A program made the translations under genes and the position numbers. Positions 57,770 to 64,000 of a stretch of 64,000 nucleotides of DNA are shown here, one piece after another. Numbering within the stretch: position 1 is the first letter of the stretch; each line of letters begins with the position of its first letter. The notes beneath the pieces are model-generated. The model worked only from the letters and a program-made list of their open reading frames with translations. It ran no database searches and had not been told where the DNA came from. The stretch is taken from contig OZ234494.1 of NCBI GenBank assembly GCA_965153455.1, forward strand, positions 62,001 through 126,000. The letters are read 5' to 3'. This stretch comes from Sphagnum compactum (taxonomy: Eukaryota > Bryophyta > Sphagnopsida > Sphagnales).

Positions 57770-57905
57770 ATTGATTATGGGGGGAGGGGTCGGTTGAAAC
57801 CCACCGGCCCGCAACAGACCTCACAGCAAAGACCAGACAAAGGGTGCACCTTGATTTTTTTTATTTTATTCTTTTTTTACTGTTGAGGGGGAGGGGGGTG
57901 GAGGT
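57770..57905 (+). repeat. Further poly(T)/G-rich unit
   Basis: GATTATGGGGGGAGGGG to TTGAGGGGGAGGGGGGTGGA, homologous to the block at 55447-56510. Confidence 0.55.
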
Positions 57906-58042
57906 ATGGAGTTTTATTTTTCTGTACAGAAGGAAGCCCACATGAAGACCAAGAACAAAAGCGGAAAAATCGGACAGGAACAAAAGCATACAAACCAAAT
58001 TCTTGGTCGTATACTTGGAGAGAAAAATAATAGAAAACTTAC

Positions 58043-58557
58043 CAAGAGACATAAGAAGGGAAAGGAATACCAGCCTTCTTTTGGAATTTCTGTAGCCAAA
58101 TATTTTGTGAGGATAAAGGTGAGGGACCCCTTTATGATTTAGTTGCACATCATCAGGAGGGGAACCGGTCTCCTCGGAAACTGGCAAGGGAGGAGGAAAA
58201 CTTATAGCAACAACAGGAAGAACTTTAAAAGGAACCCAAACTTTGTTGTTAAGACGAGCAAATGAAGGTTTACTGCCCTTTCTCCACAACATTGCAGAAG
58301 CTTGATGTACCCCAGGAGAACGTCCATTGTTTGACTTGCCTTCTAAGTTGTGACCTCTTGGAAAGAAAGTGTGCAAAATACTCATCCATTCTCTTTCCAA
58401 TCGAGAGGCAACGACCTTGAACAAGTCCAAAGCAAAACAGCCTTCAGAATCTAAGAAATTCCCATCTACCTTTTTTATAGGAAAAACTCTCGATCTGAAG
58501 GAATGGAAACCCTGTTCGGCAATGGCAGCATATAGTGGCTCAAAATCCGAAGACGAA
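58043..58557 (-). CDS. Putative exon of an unidentified minus-strand gene
   Basis: The minus strand is open from a TAA at 58571-58569 to beyond a perfect donor G|GTAAGT (exon end 58043); an acceptor CTAG precedes 58557. The product reads SSSSDFEPLYAAIAEQGFHS, later WMSILHTFFPRGHN and PPPLPVSEETGSPPDD. Composition is that of a normal soluble protein, unlike the low-complexity DNA beside it. I do not recognise the family. Neighbouring minus-strand exon candidates at 60-62 kb may or may not belong to it. Confidence 0.45.
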
Positions 58558-58770
58558 CTAGCGAGAGCTTAAACAATCTGTTAACTTTTCTTACATGCTC
58601 TTAGAATCTCTCAAAGGGAGACTTAAAAGTTGGACCAACATATAACTATTATCTGCCAGTTCGATGCATCAAAAGTATGATGCCAAGTCTACTGACGCGC
58701 GACAAAATTATGTACGAGAATTGGCATCTGCGACCATCGACAGTTGCAATCTGGTCACGCATTCTATGGA

Positions 58771-59967
58771 TGGTGGAATTCACGTCCACAACTGATTGAC
58801 ATTGGAATAAGGATCAGAGGCTCTAAAGACTTAATATTGGATCTGATTTATTCTCTTCATGAAGTAGCAGCATGTTAGCATCTGACACCTCCTAATTGTC
58901 TTCAGAATATTGTTAATGTTGCCAAAGTGAGCATTGAACCAGGTCTTGAGAGGATGTAACAAATTCCAAAGGACGCTCGACGAGTTTATTGCATTTCACT
59001 GGGTGGAGTTCACTGTATGGAGCACCAGTATTGGCTGCAGTTTTGAGAGCAGGAGCTCCTCTAGTCCCTTGCAGGTATGGCAGCTGAGGGGACCGCACAC
59101 GTGGAAGGAGCAAGTCATGTTGACCGAGGCTACGAGAAATTAAATCACGGGTTGCATCTTCTCGGTGCATCAATTCAGAGATTGCCTTGCCTACCATTTG
59201 ACTCGACGATGTAGTACTCTCACCTCGAACAAGAACTTTGATTCGTTGCTGGCTCTTTCCCACCTTGGTAAAATGTGAATGTTTATGTGAGTCACTCCCT
59301 CGAACGTCCAATTTCAATAGAAAATGACATGTTGAAGTCAACTTCAATCTTTTTGAATCAATAGGCTCCTTCAAGGAATGCACCTCAGACAATACTGCTG
59401 CCGGTGTTGAAGCCAGCTCATCTTTTTGCTGTACGGTCTACTAATTCTTCGAGAATTCTGTGAGGCTATCCTATCACAAGTCAAAATTGAAGTTGCATGA
59501 GCATTCGTGATCACAACACGGTTGTGACATTCTGCGTAGTTAAGAATAACATAACCAGTAACGCCCTTTACAGTGCTAGTCATTCTGGTAACACTCACCA
59601 GCTTTTTCGAACAGTCAAGTTCAGAGTGCAGATAGAACCTTAAGGTATCGATCTGTAATAAATTGAGGCGAAGTAGAAGTTTAGCAAACTAGGAGATTGC
59701 AAGATATGAGAAAATTCTCGGAATGGAGTCACTGAAGCATCTTCAATTTACTAAGAAAGCTCCAGGTACAAAGTGGATGAAGAAGCTGATACAGTTGTGT
59801 AGTTTGCATTTCCTGGTACATGAAAGCAAAGTAGAGGGTGCATGCTTTGTGGTGAAAAAAATGTGTTTGCAATTCAAGTGCAATCCACTATTTTTCAGTA
59901 CTGCTGCTGCAGCATCGTCGGTGACCATTCCCAAAAGAATCTAGCATCAATTGGCGACAACTGTACA
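58771..59967. repeat. R2 direct repeat, copy 1
   Basis: About 1.2 kb, nearly identical to 62804-64000 at a constant offset of 4,033 bp from start to end. Open stretches on the minus strand (ending QCSLWQH near 58913, and one reading MGMVTDDAAAAVLKNSG) are conserved in both copies but split differently, so coding status is unclear. Confidence 0.85.
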
Positions 59968-60173
59968 AATTGTAGATTTTAGGGATGCAACCTTCTATAT
60001 TTCTGGTGAATTTTTTAAAATTTATTTTGAAAAAATGGCCGAAAGAACCTCAGAAGAGAATCCCCACGATTTGTGTAACATCATTGTTAAGAAAAAGGTG
60101 ATCTTTGAATACACTACTTGAGTGGTGAGCTGATTCCTCTGTCAATCGGAAGGTCCTTAGGGTCATCAGCTTT

Positions 60174-60293
60174 TTACTCATCAAAGTCTGAGACACCAAG
60201 TATGTACAATAATTGAACGTCAAATATTACTGGAGTACTGGGTGCTACTCTTGGTCTTCCAGCTGCAGCACCGAGTCCTTTTGGAAATGCTAG
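60174..60293 (-). CDS. FKBP-like prolyl isomerase, putative last exon
   Basis: After an acceptor (GATATGGCAG) the minus strand reads 39 codons to TAA: LAFPKGLGAAAGRPRVAPST, then PVIFDVQLLY and an acidic end. The order (hydrophobic strand, Gly/Pro-rich loop, PVIFDVQLL) matches the C-terminal strand region of FKBP-type peptidyl-prolyl isomerases, closest in my memory to plastid-type members. The catalytic upstream part is not recognisable in the next 2.5 kb, so this may be a fragment of a broken gene. Family call from memory only. Confidence 0.45.
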   Translation of the reverse strand, partial: LAFPKGLGAAAGRPRVAPSTPVIFDVQLLYILGVSDFDE

Positions 60294-61300
60294 CTGCCAT
60301 ATCAACAATGATCTTGTCATCAGTGCAGAACCAACAGATATCCACGCGTTGTAATCCAATTCCCAGTAACAACCAACATATCTCATTCGATTGCAAAGGA
60401 TTTCAAGCAACAAACGTTGATCTAATTCTTTTTCCTTTTGCATCTTTCATTTCACAAGTCAATTTGGCTCCTTGCTTCATGGGTTCCGTGCTTCATGGCA
60501 ATGTAGAACGAGAAGTGGATTCCGGCACCGGCTGGATATCAACCTTTTTCTTCGGACCAGAGCTCACGAGCACATGTATGTGACCGGAAAGCAACCGGAA
60601 GCAGAAAGGAGTTCATCGCTATGCAGGAGCGAGTCACAGGGAAAATCTAAGAACCCTGCTACAAGATTACAACGAGACTTGAGATGGACCTTCCTATTGA
60701 TCATTAGCAAGATCGTGTCGTGAGCTCTTCCTCAAGGTATGACCATCCAGCTCTTCTTTGCACGATGGGTCATCTCAACATTGTTTTGGTCGCAATACAC
60801 CTGCAGCCCAGCCGTCCAAAACGAGAATACTCACGGCCTCGTCGATTCCACGTACCACCACGAACAAAATCCAATTTAGAATGATGGACAGCTGGAATGA
60901 TGCACCTCGGACCACCAACTACTCCCAAGTTGGCCATGAGCTCTACCAGAAGCGAATCATTTTGTGTTTACACCTTGATTACATAACAACCTGGATGAAT
61001 CATACGTTTGGTGAAGTTCCGTGAAATTGATTGGGGAATTAGGGAGCGAGAGCCTACTAAACCATTATCAAAACTGAGTCCATGCACGGGATAGCCCATC
61101 CAGTGAAGATTCTTCAGCCCATATGCATATTTAAGAGAAACGTAACAGCGTATACAGTGTAAGTATTGCAGTATGAACAGAAAAAATTAGTCCGATGGCA
61201 CGAAGACTATGCGTCGCTGGAAGGATGAGTTAGCCTGGTGTCCGGACTGGACCAAGAAAGCAGGTACTATGAATGTAGTATGCAAAGGAACATCTCTCAC

Positions 61301-61515
61301 CGAAGCTTCAAAATAATCTGATCCGTTGAAGTTCTGACTTGGGTTTCGATCGGGGTTATCAGTTGTCGTTGCTTCTGCAAAGATTGGATCCAAGATAGCC
61401 TTGTCTTTGGGATCATATGATACTTGCCTCTTTTTCCATCTGTCTTTCTCTTGCTCCGACATATGTTTTTTGCACACCAGTTTCAAACCACCCACATTCC
61501 AACCAGGGTAAGACA
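61301..61515 (-). CDS. Putative internal exon, unidentified
   Basis: A strong acceptor (TTCTCTTTCTAG at 61516) and donor (CG|GTGAGA at 61301) bracket a 215-nt open stretch reading VSYPGWNVGGLKLVCKKHM and, further on, SYDPKDKAILDPIFAEA. Good splice signals and plain soluble-protein composition favour a real exon. Family not recognised. Confidence 0.45.
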
Positions 61516-61827
61516 CTAGAAAGAGAACTACAATCGCATGACAAGTCCTTCATTTTAACTTGTTGTAAAACAGAGTTTCCAATTCCTACAGACTTCTTGC
61601 AGCATTAAATATGCACAGCGCCACAAGTTCGGTGGATGTCATACTAATACCCAAGATTGTTGCATAAGAATCCAGATCATGACGGGCCAAGAGGACTCTG
61701 TTTCATAACTCTCCATCACATATACAGCTCTTTCAGAGTTACCAGAACCAGGAGTATGAGAAAAATGCATTTACCAACATTATGTGCTTGCAGGGAGAAA
61801 ACCAGTGAAGAAGATGAATTTTAGTAC

Positions 61828-61974
61828 CAGGAGCACCCCCTCTTTCGGGAACGACGGCTCCATTCGTAACAATAGGGCCTCCCTCGTCTTGCGGATTTTG
61901 CAGGGACCGTTGCGAGCTTGGTAGATGCAACATCTGTCCGGTTGATAATTCATCAGCTTCTTGCTCATAATATC
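61828..61974 (-). CDS. Putative internal exon, unidentified
   Basis: Acceptor TTTTTATAG before 61974, donor TG|GTACTA after 61828. 147 nt, 49 codons, reading YYEQEADELSTGQMLHLPSS, then a Gly/Pro-rich end (VVPERGGAPG). Could be part of the same minus-strand gene as 61301-61515. Confidence 0.4.
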
Positions 61975-62803
61975 CTATAAAAATGCTTCTACACCAACCA
62001 ACAACGGGAACATCAGATTTGTTCCTCGTACGAAGATCATCAGGTGCTAATGAATGGACGGTGCTTCCAGTTCCTTCGCCCCCATGTTTTTTCCACCTTC
62101 CGGATAAACCAGTGTAGATATGTATCTCCCATCAGAAGCGACGAGATCATGTTAGGACAGAGGTTCATGCTAAAAGAAACAAAAAGACCATGTGTCTACT
62201 GACAGATTGTAAGTTTCGGTGTCTCTGGACTCCAAAGGAGCTGCAGTCTCTTTGAAAAGAGGTCTTTTTAAAGCCATCCGCAAGGCCAATTTAGTTGCTT
62301 GCAGGGTAACTACCACGAGCCTGTCAGGTTGCGGGTTTAAGGCAAAACAGCAATTATGCACGAGTTATATAATACCACTAGACTGAACTATAACATAATG
62401 TTATTCTATTCAAGAAGAGGGTACAAGAAACACCTTGTTGGGAGGAAAGAGCGATTGATGGAGAAGCCAGAGGGTGTCAAGGGAGATGGGAATTACCAGT
62501 GACAATAAGTCTTATCATTCAAGGGAGATGGAGTTCTGTCTCCTGGATTGCCTTGTCCTGGGTACGGTGAACGTGACAGCAGAGGTGGATTTGACGGAAT
62601 TGGTGTTGAAGGTTCCTTTGTTGACCGCGCGTGGGCACTCTCCCTTGTGTATTTTGGGTGCACAGAAATAGTTCTCACTGACACCACCGGACTTTGACCT
62701 GAGGGAACTCCCCTACTTCTCAAGATTCTCGAATTAGGCTCCTTGCATACTTAATGCCACTTGGTTAATGGAAATCAAAGTGTATTCGGTGGGTAACCCT
62801 CGA

Positions 62804-64000
62804 TGGTGGAATTCACGTCCACAACTGATTGACATTCCAATAAAGATCGGAGGCTCCAAAGACTTAATATTGGATCTGAATTTATTCTCTTCATGGTGTA
62901 CCCGCCTGTTAGCATCTGACACCTCCTAATTGTCTTCAGAATATTGTTGAGGTTGCCAAAGTGAGCATTGAACCAGGTCCTGGGAGGATGTAACAAATTC
63001 CAAAGGACACTTGGCGAGTTTATTGCATTTCACTGGGTGCAGTTCACTGTATGGAGCACCAATATTGGCCGCAGATTTGGGAGTAGGAGCTGCTCTAGTC
63101 CTTGCCGGTATGGCAGCCGAGGGGACCGCACACATCGAAGGAGTCAGTCATGTTGACCGGGGCTACGAGAAATCGGATCACCAGTTGCATCTTCTCGGTG
63201 CATCAATTCAGAGATTGCCTTGCCTACCATTTGACCCGACGACGTAGTACTCTCACCTTGAATGAGAACTTTGATTCGTTGCTGGCTCTTTCCCACCTTG
63301 GTGAAATGTGAATGTTTATGTGAGTCACTCCCTCGAACGTCCAATTTCAATAGAAAATGACATGTTGAAGTCAACTTCAACCTTTTTGAATCAATAGGCT
63401 CCTTCAAGGAACGCACCTCAGACAATACTGCTGCCGGTCGTGAAGCCAGCTCATCTTTTTGCTGTACGGTCTACTAATTCTTCGAGAATTCTGTGAGGCT
63501 ATCCTATCACAAGTCAAAATTGAAGTTGCATGAGCATTCGTGATCACAACACGGTTGTGACATTCTGCGTAGTTAAGAATAACATAACCAGTAACGCCCT
63601 TTACAGTGCCAGTTATTCTGGTAACACTAACCAGCTTTTTTGAACAGTCAAGTTTGGAGTGTAAATAGAACCTTAAGGTATCGATCTGTAATAAATTGAG
63701 GCGAAGTAGAAGTTTAGCAAACTAGGAGATTGCAAGATATGAGAAAACTCTCGGAATGGAGTCACTGAAGCATCTTCAATTTACTAAGAAAGCTCCAGGT
63801 ACAAAGTGGATGAAGAAGCTGATACAGTTATGTAGTTTGCATTTCCTGGTACATGAAAGCAAAGTAGAGGGTGCATGCTCTGTGGTGAAAAAAATGTGTC
63901 TGTAATTCAAGTGCAATCCACTATTTTTCAGTCCTGCTGCTGCAGCATCGTCGGTGACCATTCCCAAAAGAATCTAGCATCAATTGGCGACAACTGTACA
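62804..64000. repeat. R2 direct repeat, copy 2 (cut by window end)
   Basis: Same orientation and content as 58771-59967, differing by scattered substitutions only. The window ends while similarity continues, so the unit is longer than 1.2 kb. Confidence 0.85.

Noticed and set aside
58934-59392. Confident gene call in R2
   Set aside because: Minus-strand frames are conserved between copies but broken differently, and plus-strand frames are equally long. No domain recognised, so kept as a repeat only.

Overview
The window is nuclear DNA of a plant. It has spliceosomal introns, AT-rich microsatellites, Ty3/Gypsy chromoviruses primed by initiator-methionine tRNA, and an L1-type LINE with the plant-style zinc-binding C-terminus. 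The one clear host gene, an LRR-Roc-COR (ROCO) gene, belongs to a class I associate with mosses, liverworts, lycophytes and ferns more than with flowering plants. My best guess is therefore a seedless land plant; species is not determinable from sequence alone. I see no bacterial, organellar, viral or CRISPR content.

Layout. 1-3.1 kb: 5' part of a minus-strand ROCO gene (LRR exon, intron, Roc-COR exon running off the left edge). 3.1-16.1 kb: gene-poor DNA holding two diverged direct copies of a 2 kb repeat (R1), each ending in a tRNA-like pol III box pair. 16.1-45.25 kb: a dense GC-richer nest of Ty3/Gypsy elements. I name three related LTR families A, B and C here (labels are mine; all start TGTCGCA and end in CA). 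The nest contains a decayed Gag remnant (G0), a minus-strand family-A element (G1, 18394-28114) broken by three solo LTRs, a fragmented minus-strand element (G2/G3), several 3'-end fragments, and a plus-strand family-A element (G6, 38752-45250) with a 1,500-codon Gag-Pol frame that is still open. Four solo LTRs keep perfect 5-bp target-site duplications, so the order of events can be partly read.

45.25-55 kb: a foldback element, a cluster of ACGT (G-box type) sites, and a 740-bp tandem segmental duplication. The second copy was split by a 5.77-kb LINE with a 14-bp target-site duplication, and the first copy preserves the empty site. 55.4-57.9 kb: poly(T)/G-rich degenerate repeats. 57.9-64 kb: minus-strand exon-like pieces with good splice sites, one resembling the C-terminus of an FKBP prolyl isomerase, bracketed by two nearly identical 1.2-kb direct repeats (R2) exactly 4,033 bp apart.

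The most interesting signals lie in the retroelement LTRs. Two hairpins have conserved loops and co-varying stems across families, two hairpin-plus-purine-tract motifs bracket the 3' untranslated region, and G6 has LTR breakpoints that complement each other around LTR position 370-374. All identities and alignments were made by eye; no database search was possible.
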